Shown: positions 9,634 to 19,098, counted from the first letter of the stretch. The stretch: DNA of 64,000 nucleotides from JAEUQQ01 sp963697285 (GCA_963697285.1 CAVONI010000002.1:186001-250000); one strand, 5' to 3'. Numbers and translations are program-made. Notes: generated by a model not told the origin, from the sequence alone.

Positions 9634-11790
9634 ATGGAACACCCGCACGCGCAGCGGGACGAACCGACATTCGCCGCCGCGAAGGGCACGCCGCCCGCTC
9701 CGCTTCGGCATCGCGTGCGTGCGGCACTCGCACCAACCGCGGCCATCCTGGCCTCGGCGCTGGCACTCGCCACGCTGATCGTCCTCACCAACTGGTACTA
9801 CGTTGACGTCCCGTTCTGGGACGAGTGGTTGCTCCTGCCGCTCCTGAAGCTCGATGCCCAGGGGCAGCTCGGGTGGCTCCACCTGTTCGCTCCGCACAAC
9901 GAGCATCGGCCGGTCATGTCTCGCATCGTCCTGATCGCGCTGGCGCGTGCCACCCACTGGAACATGTGGCACGAGTGCATGCTGAACCTGGCGTTCGGCG
10001 TGGTGACTGCCGTCCCGCTCTGGATCGCCGCGTGGCGCGATCGCGTCGTGCCCTCAGCCGCTCGCGCCATCCTGTTGGCAGTTGCCGCGGTCACCTTCCT
10101 GTCGATGAACCAGTGGGAGAACTGGCTCTGGGGATGGCAGGTGAAGGTGCTGCTGACGTGCGCGGGATTCACCTGGGCGGCTCTTCTACTGTCGTCTGCC
10201 CGCCCGCGGGCAGCCACCGTGCTGACCGCAGCCGCATGCGGTGTGGTCGCGACGTTCTCGTTCGGAAACGGCTTCCTCGTGTGGCCCGCCCTGCTCCCCG
10301 TGGCGTGGATGCGGCTGCGTCCCCGGCCCTGGCTCGCCCTCACGTGGCTGGTGGCGGCGGCTGCCAGCATCGTCGTGTTCTTCAGGGGCCTGGGCCAGCC
10401 ACTCGAAATCAACAGCGCCATCGGCACGGCCAACGTGCCACGGGTGCTCGGAACGATGTCCCGGTTGCTGGGCTCATCCCTCGCTCCAACCGCGCAGCCC
10501 TGGCTCCCCATGTCGCTCGGCGTCGTCGGCCTGCTGGCCGTTGCTGCCCTCGTCGCGTCGGCGCGATGGAGGCGTGAGGACGCGAGGCGTCTGGAACTCG
10601 TCGGGTGGACGCTGACGATATTGGGGGTCGGCAGCGTCGCGCTGATCGCGATTGGCCGTCAGTTCGGCGACGCCGAGGTCATCCCCGCGCGCTACATGGC
10701 GTTCGTGAACCTGTTCTGGATCGGACTGGCCTTCGTGGCCGTGCCTCGTTGGCCGCGACTGGCGCCCGCACTGCTGGCGATACCTTTGCTCGCCACGGGC
10801 GCAGGACTGAACGCCCGCGAGGCGTACGTCGGTCGCCACGAATCGCTGATGAAATGGCGCGCGTCGCTCTACGCCCCCGTCGACAACCCGCTCGTCGATC
10901 GGTTCTTCTGGGCGCCGGGATACGTCGCGCCCTGGCTCCTGGATCTGCGCGGGCTCTCGCTGTCGCTGTACGACTGCCACACGCAACTCTCGCGCAGCGA
11001 CTGGGAGGCGGCCGCCGACATCATCGCCGGCCACGGCCGCGCGGGCGATGTCGTGATCACGTCGTCAGACTGGGCTGCCGACTGCCTGCGCGGCCGGCTG
11101 GCCGCCAGGCGATCGCGCGTCGAAGTCGTGCCCGCGCACGAGTCGGCAGGGGTCGTCACGGCGGCCCTCGCCCACCGGACGTCGGCCTTCCTCGTCTCCG
11201 GTGGCGATGCGGCTGCAGCCGACGCCCGACGGCTGGTCGAGGCGAGCGGGTACCCCATCTATCGCTCGCCGGTCGGCAGCATGCGCCTCTTCTACTTTCC
11301 CGGCCGGATCGAATACGTCCGCGACCGCCTGACGCCCGACGAGGTGGCCGTCGACCACGCCGCATTCACCGGCCTCGGAGACCTGGCGCAGTCGATCGAC
11401 GAGCGGTTCATGCTCAAGGGATGGCTGAGGGCCAGCGCCGCGGCCGCCTCGGGCCAGCGGACGATGGTGACGCGGAAGGCCGCGGTGTACGTCCCCGTGC
11501 TTCGCGAGGCGCCATCGACGCTCGAGATCGCCATCAGCCGCCTTGCCCCGGCGGCGTCAGCCAGGCTTGCCATCATCGTCAACGGCTCACAAGCGGGGGC
11601 GGCGGTCGTGCATCGCTCCGGATCCAGCCTCGTCTTCGACCTCTCTCGCGCCGGTTGGCGCTATGGGACCAACGTCGTGGAGCTGGAGGTCGGTTCGGAC
11701 TCCGATGACCTGTCGGGACTGACGGATGACGCTCCCGTCGCCGTGTTCCAGCGCATTGCCTTCGCTGCGACCGTGCCACACCTGCAATAA
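9634..11790 (+). CDS. Polytopic membrane protein, GT-C-like, function unknown
   Basis: 718 residues. An N-terminal membrane region (about residues 30-400, roughly 10 hydrophobic segments) carries an acidic first loop, PFWDEWLLLP followed by HNEHRPVMSR. Acidic residues there are typical of GT-C-fold glycosyltransferases such as dolichol-phosphate-mannose-type enzymes. The rest (about 430-718) is soluble: an alpha/beta stretch with DWEAAADIIAG and GDVVITSSDW, then a beta-rich end. I do not recognise a named family. Its position before a GT2 gene and a polyprenyl glycosylphosphotransferase suggests a role in building or modifying a surface polysaccharide. That role is inferred. Confidence 0.6.
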   Translation: MEHPHAQRDEPTFAAAKGTPPAPLRHRVRAALAPTAAILASALALATLIVLTNWYYVDVPFWDEWLLLPLLKLDAQGQLGWLHLFAPHNEHRPVMSRIVLIALARATHWNMWHECMLNLAFGVVTAVPLWIAAWRDRVVPSAARAILLAVAAVTFLSMNQWENWLWGWQVKVLLTCAGFTWAALLLSSARPRAATVLTAAACGVVATFSFGNGFLVWPALLPVAWMRLRPRPWLALTWLVAAAASIVVFFRGLGQPLEINSAIGTANVPRVLGTMSRLLGSSLAPTAQPWLPMSLGVVGLLAVAALVASARWRREDARRLELVGWTLTILGVGSVALIAIGRQFGDAEVIPARYMAFVNLFWIGLAFVAVPRWPRLAPALLAIPLLATGAGLNAREAYVGRHESLMKWRASLYAPVDNPLVDRFFWAPGYVAPWLLDLRGLSLSLYDCHTQLSRSDWEAAADIIAGHGRAGDVVITSSDWAADCLRGRLAARRSRVEVVPAHESAGVVTAALAHRTSAFLVSGGDAAAADARRLVEASGYPIYRSPVGSMRLFYFPGRIEYVRDRLTPDEVAVDHAAFTGLGDLAQSIDERFMLKGWLRASAAAASGQRTMVTRKAAVYVPVLREAPSTLEIAISRLAPAASARLAIIVNGSQAGAAVVHRSGSSLVFDLSRAGWRYGTNVVELEVGSDSDDLSGLTDDAPVAVFQRIAFAATVPHLQ

Positions 11791-11807
11791 ACTCCACGTC
11801 GAGCCAC

Positions 11808-12809
11808 GTGCCCGACACTCCCCTGATCTCGATTGGCATCGTCACCCACAACAGCGCCGACGACATCGCGGCGTGCATCGCCGCGGTGCGCGCCCAGACC
11901 TATCAGCCCGACATCGAACTGCTCGTCGGCGACAACGCGTCGACCGACCGCACGTGGACGCTCGTTACCGGCCTCACCATCTCGAGCGAGCGCGTGCGGT
12001 TCGACCGGAACACGGGCTTCAGCGCGGCGCACAACGCCTTGATCCGCCGCAGCCTCGGCGCGTGGTACGTCGCCCTCAACCCCGACGTCGCGCTCGCACC
12101 GACGTTCGTCGCCACGGCCATCGAGGCCCTGGCTGGCGAGGATCGCGTCGGATCCGTGAGCGGCAAGCTGGTTCGTCGCGACCCGTCGGCGGTGATCGAC
12201 TCGACGGGGATCGTGATGGTCCCGTCGATCCGTCACCTCGACCGCGGAGCCGATGAGCCAGACCGTGGCCAGTTCGACCGTGACGAAGACGTCTTCGGCG
12301 CCTCGGGCGCCGCAGCCGTCTATCGACGCGCAATGCTGGACGACGTCGCGATCGAGGGCGAGTACTTCGACGAGGACTTCTTCGCGTACCGCGAGGACGC
12401 CGACCTGGCGTGGCGCGCGCAGTGGCGAGGCTGGCGCTGCCGTTACGTCGCGGCCGCCGTGGCCGTCCATCGGCGCCGGGTGACTCCCCAGCGACGCGCC
12501 CAGTTGCCGGGTGAGATCAATCGCTGGTCGGTCAGGAACCGTTTTCTCCTGCGGATCAAGAACCAGAGTCGGCCGCATTTCAGGCGGTTCCTGCTGCCGT
12601 CACTCGTCCGCGACCTGCAGGTGGTGGGATACGTCGTGTTGCGTGAGTGGTCGTCCATTCCGGGCTTGCTCGACGTCGTCCGGCTCTGGAGGCACACCTG
12701 GAGGAAGCGCCGGCACATCATGGCGACTCGCCAGCTGAGCGAAGCGGCCATGGCGGCGTGGTTCGAGTCGGAGCCGCAAGCTCGGCACACGCGTGCGGGC
12801 GATCGGTAG
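11808..12809 (+). CDS. Family 2 glycosyltransferase (rhamnosyltransferase-like)
   Basis: 333-residue cytosolic GT-A enzyme that would add a sugar from a nucleotide donor to a growing glycan. The start (ISIGIVTHNSADDI), the donor-site region VGDNASTDRTW and NTGFSAAHNALI, the ALNPDV acidic motif and GEYFDEDFFAYREDADLAWRAQ match the WbbL/rhamnosyltransferase branch of GT2. GTG 11808 is the start, 17 nt after the stop of the upstream membrane protein, so the two are probably co-transcribed. The sugar transferred cannot be told from sequence. Confidence 0.85.
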   Translation: MPDTPLISIGIVTHNSADDIAACIAAVRAQTYQPDIELLVGDNASTDRTWTLVTGLTISSERVRFDRNTGFSAAHNALIRRSLGAWYVALNPDVALAPTFVATAIEALAGEDRVGSVSGKLVRRDPSAVIDSTGIVMVPSIRHLDRGADEPDRGQFDRDEDVFGASGAAAVYRRAMLDDVAIEGEYFDEDFFAYREDADLAWRAQWRGWRCRYVAAAVAVHRRRVTPQRRAQLPGEINRWSVRNRFLLRIKNQSRPHFRRFLLPSLVRDLQVVGYVVLREWSSIPGLLDVVRLWRHTWRKRRHIMATRQLSEAAMAAWFESEPQARHTRAGDR

Positions 12810-12914
12810 TGCCAGGCCCTATTGCCGCGACGCGCGTGGGCCGACAAGAGTCACAGTGGGACTCCGTGGCGTCGTGAGCTACAATGTCGTGGCTTCCCGG
12901 CCTGTGACTGAATT

Positions 12915-14339
12915 GTGATTTCCCAACGGGCCCGTCTCCTCAACGTGGCGTACGTTGCCGCCGATGCCGTTGCCACGGTGGCGGCGTTCGGCGGCGCGTA
13001 TTTCATCCGCGAGCGCCTCTCGGCGCTCGGGGAGCCGTTCGGGCCGCTCTTTCCCTTCGCGAGCTACGTGCCGCTGCTGGCGCTGATCGTTCCACTCTGG
13101 ATGATCGTGTTCCAGGCGAGCGGGATGTACGGGTCGCGCGCGGCGCGAACGTTGACGACAGAAGTCTCGCGCCTGGTCCGGGCACTGAGCATCGCGGCCC
13201 TGCTGCTGTTCGCGATCATCTTCACGGCAAAGCTCGACTACGTCAGCCGGCCCGTCATCCTGTTGTTCCTGTTGCTCAACGCGCTCACGATCGAAGGCTT
13301 CCGCTCGCTCGTGCGCGGCTTCGTGCTCGACTCGACCATCCGCCGCCGCATCGTCGTGGCCGGGGGGTACCACGCCGTCCAGCGCGTGGCCGCCACGGTG
13401 GACGACCACCGCGACTGGGGCCTGGACGTCATCGCCGTCGCGACCGATGGCACCTGGGAAGCCGATGACTCGCTGCCGCACCGGGTGCTTGGCACGTATG
13501 ACGACATCCCTGCCTGCGTGACCAGGGGTGAGATCATCGACGAAGTCATGATTGCCCCGGCGGGCGACCGCACCGACGACCTCCACCGCATCGAGGCGAT
13601 CCTGCTCCACCTCGAGCAGCTCGGCATCGTCACCCGCCTGGTCGTCAACTTTCTGCCCTCGCGCCTGCCGCACCTGGACTTCGACGAATTCGGCGGCCTG
13701 TCGCTGCTGACGATGGGGACGAAGCCGCGCGACGAGGTGCTCCTGTTCGTGCGACGCATGGCCGACGTGACGCTCGCCTCGGTGCTGCTCGTGGTCCTCA
13801 GCCCGCTGTTTGCGGCCATCGCGCTCGCCATCAGGATCAGTTCGCCGGGCGCCGTGCTGTTCAGGCAGATTCGCTGCGGCCTGCACGGGCGGCCGTTCAT
13901 CTTCCTCAAGTTCCGGACGATGCGCGAGGATGCCGAGGCGCTGAAGCCGGCACTGGCCGAGTTCAACGAGATGGATGGCCCGGTGTTCAAGATGACGAAC
14001 GACCCGCGGGTGATGAACCGGCTCGGGCACATCCTGCGCCGCACGAGCCTCGACGAGTTGCCGCAGTTGTGGAACATCCTGCGCGGCGACATGAGCTTCG
14101 TCGGTCCGCGGCCGGCCGTGCTCGACGAGGTGCGCGAGTACGAGCCATGGCAGCGTCGCCGTCTCTCGATGCCGCCCGGCCTCACGTGCCTCTGGCAGGT
14201 CAGCGGACGCAGCGACCTCACGTTCGCCGAGTGGATGCGGCTCGATCTCGAGTACATCGACAACTGGTCGCTGTGGCTCGACGTGAAGATCGCGCTGCGC
14301 ACGATCCCGGCCGTCCTCCTCAGGCGCGGCGCCAAGTAA
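12915..14339 (+). CDS. Polyprenyl glycosylphosphotransferase (WcaJ/WbaP-like)
   Basis: 474-residue membrane enzyme that starts exopolysaccharide synthesis by moving a sugar phosphate from a UDP-sugar to undecaprenyl phosphate. Residues 1-120 hold about four hydrophobic segments, the middle is a Rossmann-like CoA-binding-type domain, and the C-terminal 200 residues are the bacterial sugar transferase domain: KFRTMREDAE, RRTSLDELPQLWNILRGDMS, FVGPRP and WQVSGRSDL. The start is GTG 12915. A TACAAT -10-like box at 12880-12885 would give a leader of about 20 nt. It sits in the glycosyltransferase cluster and marks it as an exopolysaccharide locus. Confidence 0.9.
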   Translation: MISQRARLLNVAYVAADAVATVAAFGGAYFIRERLSALGEPFGPLFPFASYVPLLALIVPLWMIVFQASGMYGSRAARTLTTEVSRLVRALSIAALLLFAIIFTAKLDYVSRPVILLFLLLNALTIEGFRSLVRGFVLDSTIRRRIVVAGGYHAVQRVAATVDDHRDWGLDVIAVATDGTWEADDSLPHRVLGTYDDIPACVTRGEIIDEVMIAPAGDRTDDLHRIEAILLHLEQLGIVTRLVVNFLPSRLPHLDFDEFGGLSLLTMGTKPRDEVLLFVRRMADVTLASVLLVVLSPLFAAIALAIRISSPGAVLFRQIRCGLHGRPFIFLKFRTMREDAEALKPALAEFNEMDGPVFKMTNDPRVMNRLGHILRRTSLDELPQLWNILRGDMSFVGPRPAVLDEVREYEPWQRRRLSMPPGLTCLWQVSGRSDLTFAEWMRLDLEYIDNWSLWLDVKIALRTIPAVLLRRGAK

Positions 14340-14348
14340 ACTTCCGGC

Positions 14349-15648
14349 GTGACGTCCGGCCCTGAGCGAGCCACCCCCGATCCCCTGCCGAGCGGAGCCC
14401 GCCCTGAGCGAGCCGTCCCCGATCCCCTGCCGAGCGGGGCCCACCCTGAGCGAGCCGCCCCCGATCCCCTGCCGAGCGGGGCCCGCCCTGAGCGAGCCGT
14501 CCCCGATCCCCTGCCGAGCGGGGCCCGCCCTGAGCGAGCGGACGCAGGGACTGCGGCGAGTCGAAGGGTCCACATCCTCGGAACCCGCGGCATCCCGAAC
14601 GCACACGGCGGCTTCGAGGCGTTTGCGGAGCGGCTTGCGCCGCACCTCGCCTCGCGCGGATGGTCGGTCACGGTGTACTGCCAGCGGGGGCCCGGTGACA
14701 CCGGCGGCGAACGCGAGTGGCAGGGCGTGCGGCTCGTCGACATCCCGGTCGTCGACGAAGGCGCGCGTGGATCGATCGCGTTCGACTGGACGTCGGCGGC
14801 GCAGGCCATGCGCGAGGGCGGCACACTGCTCACGCTCGGCTTCAACACGGCGCTGTTCTTCGTGCGCCACCGCCTGGCCGGCGTCCGTCACATCGTCAAC
14901 ATGGACGGCGTCGAGTGGCAACGCGCGAAGTGGTCGCCACCGATCCGCGCGTGGTTCTACGCGAACAGTTGGTGCGCCTCGACACTGGCGACGCACATGG
15001 TCGCCGACCATCCCGAGATCGCGCGGATGATCGAGCGTCGGCCCCTGCACGCCCCGGTGACGATGATTCCCTATGGCGCCGACGTGTTGAGCGATGTCGA
15101 TCCGGCACCACTCGCGCGCTTCGGAGTCGCACGCGGATGGCTACGGGCTGGTGATCGCCCGCCCGGAGCCGGAGAACTCCATCCGCGAGGTCGTCGGCGC
15201 GTGGACGCGCGCGATCCCGGACCTGCCGCTCGTGGTGCTGGGCCAGTACGATGCCGGCGCACATCCGTATCACCGCGCCGTGCGTGACGCGGCAGGCCCG
15301 ATGGTGCGGTTCCCCGGTGCGGTCTACGAGGCCGCGACCGTCAACGCCCTGCGTGCGCATGCGCGGGTCTACGTGCATGGCCACACGGTGGGCGGCACGA
15401 ATCCTTCACTGGTCGAGGCGCTCGGGGCCGCGTCGGCGACCGTCGCGCACGACAACGTGTTCAACCGCTGGGTTGCGGGTGAGGCGGCCGTCTACTTCTC
15501 GGGCCAGGACGGCTGTGCCCGTGCGATGCGGGCGGTCGTCGACGATGCCGGCCTGCGCGATCGGTTGCGCGCGCACGCGCGTCGCCGCCACGCAGAGGCG
15601 TTCACGTGGCCAGCGGTCTTCGCGGCGTACGAGGATCTGCTCGCGTAA
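14349..15648 (+). CDS. GT4 glycosyltransferase (DUF1972-type), repeat-extended N-terminus, one frameshift near 15130
   Basis: Glycosyltransferase with an N-terminal DUF1972-type motif, RVHILGTRGIPNAHGGFE, and a GT-B C-terminal half (IARPEPENSI, HTVGGTNPSLVEALG). The halves are in different frames; deleting one base near 15130 joins them and gives 432 residues. No start codon lies between the tandem repeat and the conserved motif, so translation must begin at GTG 14349. The first 67 or so residues are therefore about four and a half copies of a 14-residue unit (PERAVPDPLPSGAR) encoded by a 42-bp DNA repeat. That extension is foreign to the family. It follows the phosphotransferase by 9 nt and is likely co-transcribed. 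Confidence 0.8.
14361..14538 (+). repeat. Tandem 42-bp repeat, four full copies plus a partial
   Basis: Unit starts fall at 14361, 14403, 14445, 14487 and 14529, an exact 42-bp period with a few substitutions. Each unit begins CCTGAGCGAGC. Because 42 is divisible by three, the array stays in frame with the glycosyltransferase. The array ends at a GAGTCGAAGGG motif (about 14559), which resembles the CCCTTCGAC...GCTCAGG element seen at 52084. Confidence 0.95.
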
Positions 15649-15651
15649 CCC

Positions 15652-16131
15652 CTACCGGGTGTTGCGGTGGGCTTTGACGGCGGCGCGGGTTTCGCGATCG
15701 GCGTCGCGGCGGCGGACGGTCTCGCGCTTGTCGGGGGCGTTCTTGCCCTTGGCCAGCGACACCGCCACCTTCACGCGGCCGTTCTTGAAGTACATCCGCG
15801 TGGGCACGAGCGTGAGGCCCTTCTCGGCGACCTTTCCGATCAGCTTGCGGATTTCCTCGCGGTGCAGCAGGAGCTTCCGCTTCCGCTTCGATTCGTGGAC
15901 GGCGTAGCCCTGGTGGCTGTACGCGCTGATGTCGACGTTCAGCAGCCAGGCCTCGCCGTTCTCGATGCGCGCGTAACTGTCGCGCAGGTTGACGCGCCCC
16001 TCGCGGATGGACTTCACCTCGAACCCGGTCAGCGCCACCCCTGCCTCGAACGTGTCGAGGATGTGGAAGTCGTGCCGGGCCTTGCGGTTTTCGGCGATGA
16101 GTGCGTTGGCGCGGTCGGTGGTCTCGGCCAT
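15652..16131 (-). CDS. smpB: SsrA-binding protein SmpB
   Basis: 159-residue RNA-binding protein that delivers tmRNA to stalled ribosomes for trans-translation. The beta-barrel core is complete: HDFHILDTFEAGVALTGFEVKSIREG, ENGEAWLLNVDISAYSHQGY and the basic C-terminal tail rich in Arg and Lys (KRETVRRRDADRETR). Length matches the family. ATG 16131 is chosen since the conserved region begins directly after it. The gene converges on the glycosyltransferase with only 3 nt between the two stops. Confidence 0.97.
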   Translation of the reverse strand: MAETTDRANALIAENRKARHDFHILDTFEAGVALTGFEVKSIREGRVNLRDSYARIENGEAWLLNVDISAYSHQGYAVHESKRKRKLLLHREEIRKLIGKVAEKGLTLVPTRMYFKNGRVKVAVSLAKGKNAPDKRETVRRRDADRETRAAVKAHRNTR

Positions 16132-16202
16132 GGTCAGTGCTTCATGGTCGCACGTCCTCGAGGTCGCGGTCACCCGCGTGGAGGAGCGCGGCCCGCGCTC
16201 GG

Positions 16203-16247
16203 AGGGGTCAGGGCTTGAAAAATGCGATAAAGAAAGACACGACCCCT
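16203..16247. repeat. Short inverted repeat bounded by AGGGGTC / GACCCCT
   Basis: AGGGGTC at 16203-16209 is matched by GACCCCT at 16241-16247, enclosing an AT-richer core (about 31 nt) that differs from surrounding DNA. It lies in the 122-nt gap between smpB and pdxA. It looks like the remnant of a dispersed element of the GGGGTC-GACCCC type, of which two palindromes occur at 33501-33578. Confidence 0.5.
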
Positions 16248-16253
16248 TCGGCG

Positions 16254-17132
16254 CTACTTCGCCAGGCGGGCGGCGAGGCGGATGGCGGCGACGAGGCTGC
16301 CGTGGTCGGCGAGCCCTTGGCCGGCGATGTCGAACGCGGTGCCGTGGTCGACCGACGTGCGGATGATGGGCAGGCCCAGCGTCACGTTCACCGACTCGCC
16401 GAACGACACGAGCTTGACGGGAATCAACCCCTGGTCGTGATAGCACGCCACGACCACGTCGAACTCGCCGCGCAGGGCGCGCACGAAGACGGTGTCGCCA
16501 GGAATCGGGCCGACGATGTCGATGCCCCGGTCACGTGCGGCCGCAACCGACGGCGCGAGCACGTCGATCTCCTCGCGCCCGAACAGGCCCTCCTCGCCCG
16601 CATGCGGATTCAGCCCGGCCAGCGCGATCCGCGGGTGTGCGAACCCGAAACGCGGAAGCGAGGCATGCGTGAGGTCCACGATCGTACGGACGCGCTCGGC
16701 CGTGAGGAGGCGCGGGACGTCGGCCAGCGCCACGTGGATGGTCGCGAGCACGACGCGCAGGCGCTCGCTGTCGAACATCATCGCCACGCTCGGCGCCTTG
16801 CAGAGGTGACCGAGCAACTCGGTGTGCCCCGGCCAGGGCAGGCCCGCCTTCGCGAAAGCGTCCTTGTTGATGGGCGCGGTCACCATGGCGGCGATTGCGC
16901 CGTCCTGGGCGGCCTTCACGGCGGCACAAATGGCGTCGTAGGCGATCATCCCCGCCTCGGCCGACACCTGTCCCACGGCGACCGCCGCTCGGGCCTGGGC
17001 CTCCGAGAGGCCGTAGCGGACCGGGACACACACCTCGAGCACGCGCGAATCCGCGAGGGCCCGCTCGACGATCTCGGGACCGATGCCGGCGGGATCGCCA
17101 ACCGTGATCCCGATGCGTGGACGCGCGCTCAT
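16254..17132 (-). CDS. pdxA: 4-hydroxythreonine-4-phosphate dehydrogenase PdxA
   Basis: 292-residue NAD-dependent enzyme of the DXP-dependent pyridoxal 5'-phosphate pathway. Signatures include GITVGDPAGIGPEI at the N-terminus, TAPINKDAF, PGHTELLG (metal-binding His), ALAGLNPHAGEEGLFG and YHDQGLIPVK near the C-terminus. It is about 35 residues shorter than the usual 325-330; the missing part lies between the first beta strand (residue 25) and the Ala-rich helix. All catalytic motifs are kept. Start ATG 17132 lies 10 nt from the RicT stop; longer in-frame starts add only Ala-rich sequence overlapping that gene. Confidence 0.92.
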   Translation of the reverse strand: MSARPRIGITVGDPAGIGPEIVERALADSRVLEVCVPVRYGLSEAQARAAVAVGQVSAEAGMIAYDAICAAVKAAQDGAIAAMVTAPINKDAFAKAGLPWPGHTELLGHLCKAPSVAMMFDSERLRVVLATIHVALADVPRLLTAERVRTIVDLTHASLPRFGFAHPRIALAGLNPHAGEEGLFGREEIDVLAPSVAAARDRGIDIVGPIPGDTVFVRALRGEFDVVVACYHDQGLIPVKLVSFGESVNVTLGLPIIRTSVDHGTAFDIAGQGLADHGSLVAAIRLAARLAK

Positions 17133-17142
17133 CGTGTTCTCG

Positions 17143-17925
17143 TCACCTGACCGCACACGAGCCGCACCCGCCGTCGCCGCCGCTGCAGCCGCCGTCACCC
17201 CCGCAGCCGCCGCTGCACGTCGACTCGTGTGCACATCCGGCGAACGTCTCGCCCCTGGCGTTGGGCAACTCGAACCGCAGGCAACACTTCAGCCGTCCGC
17301 AGACTCCCGACAGCTTCGACGGGTTCAGGCTCAGGTGCTGCTGCTTGGCCATCTTGATCGACACGGGTTCGAAGGTGTTCAGGAAGGTGGTGCAGCACAG
17401 CGGGCGGCCGCACGGGCCGTAGCCACCGAGCATGCGCGCCTCGTCGCGCACGCCAATCTGACGAAGCTCGATCCGCATCCGGAACTCGGCCGCCAGGTCG
17501 CGCACGAGTTCCCGGAAGTCGACCCGTCCCTCTGCCGTGAAGTAGAAGAGCAGCTTCGACCGGTCGGCCAGCTGCTCGACCCGCGTCAGCTTCATCTGCA
17601 GTCCGCGCTCGCGGATCTTCAACAGGCAGAACTGGTGCGCCTGGCGTTCGCGCTCCGCGATGCGCTCGCGGTCGAGCCCATCGTCGTTCGACGCACGACG
17701 CATGACGACGTGTGTCGATTCGGCCGGGGGCTGCCGGCGCTGGGCGAGCTGCGGCACCGACGGGACGATCAGGGCATGCGCGTGGCCGTTGGGGCCGTCG
17801 CAGACCACGACGTAGTCGCCGACGGAAGGCGGCGGCTGGATGGCCAGGTCGGCCAGCAGGTATGTATGTACACGTCCGACGCGCGTGAACTTCACGCTGA
17901 CGTACGGACGACCCGGGTCATGCAT
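17143..17925 (-). CDS. PSP1-domain protein, RicT/YaaT homologue with Cys-rich tail
   Basis: 260 residues. The PSP1 domain covers about 75-220 and includes LLFYFTAEGRVDFRELVRDLA, GYGPCGRPLCCTTFL and the CGRLKCCLRFE motif. In Bacillus, RicT works with RicA and RicF in an iron-sulfur complex affecting RNA processing and development; the paired Cys motifs here are those family cysteines. The last 30 residues add six further Cys in a Gly-rich tail (CSGGCGGDGG type). No ricA or ricF is visible nearby. The gene lies between holB and pdxA, as DNA polymerase delta-prime and RicT genes often do. Confidence 0.88.
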   Translation of the reverse strand: MHDPGRPYVSVKFTRVGRVHTYLLADLAIQPPPSVGDYVVVCDGPNGHAHALIVPSVPQLAQRRQPPAESTHVVMRRASNDDGLDRERIAERERQAHQFCLLKIRERGLQMKLTRVEQLADRSKLLFYFTAEGRVDFRELVRDLAAEFRMRIELRQIGVRDEARMLGGYGPCGRPLCCTTFLNTFEPVSIKMAKQQHLSLNPSKLSGVCGRLKCCLRFELPNARGETFAGCAHESTCSGGCGGDGGCSGGDGGCGSCAVR

Positions 17926-17969
17926 GTCGGCCGCAAGCTATCTATACGCGTCCCGGTGACGCGACGGGC

Positions 17970-19038
17970 TCAGAGCTGGAGCGCGAGCCAGTCGGCAACC
18001 ACCTTGGGCTGCGCGTTGCGATCGAGCGCACTCTGCGCGCGATCGATCGCGGTGAACGCACGGACGAGGCGCGACGCGTCGAACGCCGCTGCCAACCGTG
18101 CGAGTCGATCAACGACGTCGCTGTTTCCTATCGCGTGCGCGTCGGCCTGCGCCGCGGTCGCACACGCATCGCGGACGATGCCCTGCAACGCGTCGAGGCG
18201 CGCCGAGACGGCCTGGCGCGACAACGTGGCGTCGCCCTTCTTCCCGCGTCCGCCGCCCGCACCGCCGCATGAGGGCCTGCATGGCCAGCAGGCGCGCGGC
18301 CGGCGCGGAGGCACCCGCCAGCGCCTCGAGCGCATCGATGGCGGCATCCCGGTCGGCGGCAAATGCCCCCGCATCGCGCGCCAACGCCTCGCCGATGCTT
18401 CCGCCCGACACCGCGGCCAGCGCCACGGCCCGTGCCCGGTCGACTCCGTGGTCGCGGACGAGCACCTCGACCACCATATCGGGCGATAGCGGTCCGAACC
18501 GCACCCGCGGACAGCGCGAACGCACGGTTTCGAGCAGGCTGTCTGGACGCGACGTCACGAGCACGAACACAGTCGCCGGTGGCGGTTCCTCGAGGGCCTT
18601 CAGCAAGGCGTTCTGCGCCCCGACTTCGAGCGCGTCGGCCCCGTCGATGACGGCCACCCGGCGCTTGCCGTCGAACGGCTTGAAGGCCGTACGCGACAGC
18701 AGGGTGCGGATGACGTCGACCTTGATGGACGCCTTGTCGTCGGGAACGATCCGCACGAAGCAGTCGAGGGCAACCTCGATTCCCTCGCGCATCTGCCGCA
18801 GGATGCGCGAGAACCGCTGGCAGGTCTTGCAGGTGCCGCAGGCGTCCAGGTGCAGGGGCGCGTCGCCGGCGACCGGCGATTCGCAGTTCAGCGTCTGGGC
18901 GAGCGCCGCGGCGACCGTGAACTTGCCCACGCCGTCCGGGCCGGCAAACAAGAGGCTCGGTGGAAGGGCTGCGCGCGACGCAGCGCGCGTCAGCAACCCC
19001 AGTGCCTGACGATGGCCTACGCAGTCGGCAAGAGGCAT
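17970..19038 (-). CDS. holB: DNA polymerase III subunit delta', one frameshift near 18265
   Basis: Clamp-loader subunit, an AAA+ protein of the replisome. Visible features are the Walker A-like GPDGVGKFT (33-41), zinc-module cysteines C52, C67, C70 and C73, and EEPPPATVFVLVTSRPDSLLETVRSRC, typical of delta'. Near 18265 the frame breaks; removing one C gives ALMGGAGGGRGKKGD and continues to a stop at 17970, total 355 residues. The C-terminal third carries the expected helical collar domain. A broken holB would be hard to tolerate, so a sequencing insertion is the likely cause. Confidence 0.88.
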
Positions 19039-19098
19039 GTCCGTAAACGCCCGAATCCTATCACACGGTCCGCGGGCCGCCAGACCGCTCCGAACGGG

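Noticed and set aside
14361..14538. CRISPR array
   Set aside because: The 42-bp units are directly adjacent with no unique spacers.
13238..14848. 536-codon minus-strand open frame
   Set aside because: Shadow of the phosphotransferase and GT4 genes; includes the translated repeat array.
12879..15050. 723-codon minus-strand open frame across the glycosyltransferase genes
   Set aside because: Arg-rich low-complexity translation opposite three recognisable plus-strand genes.
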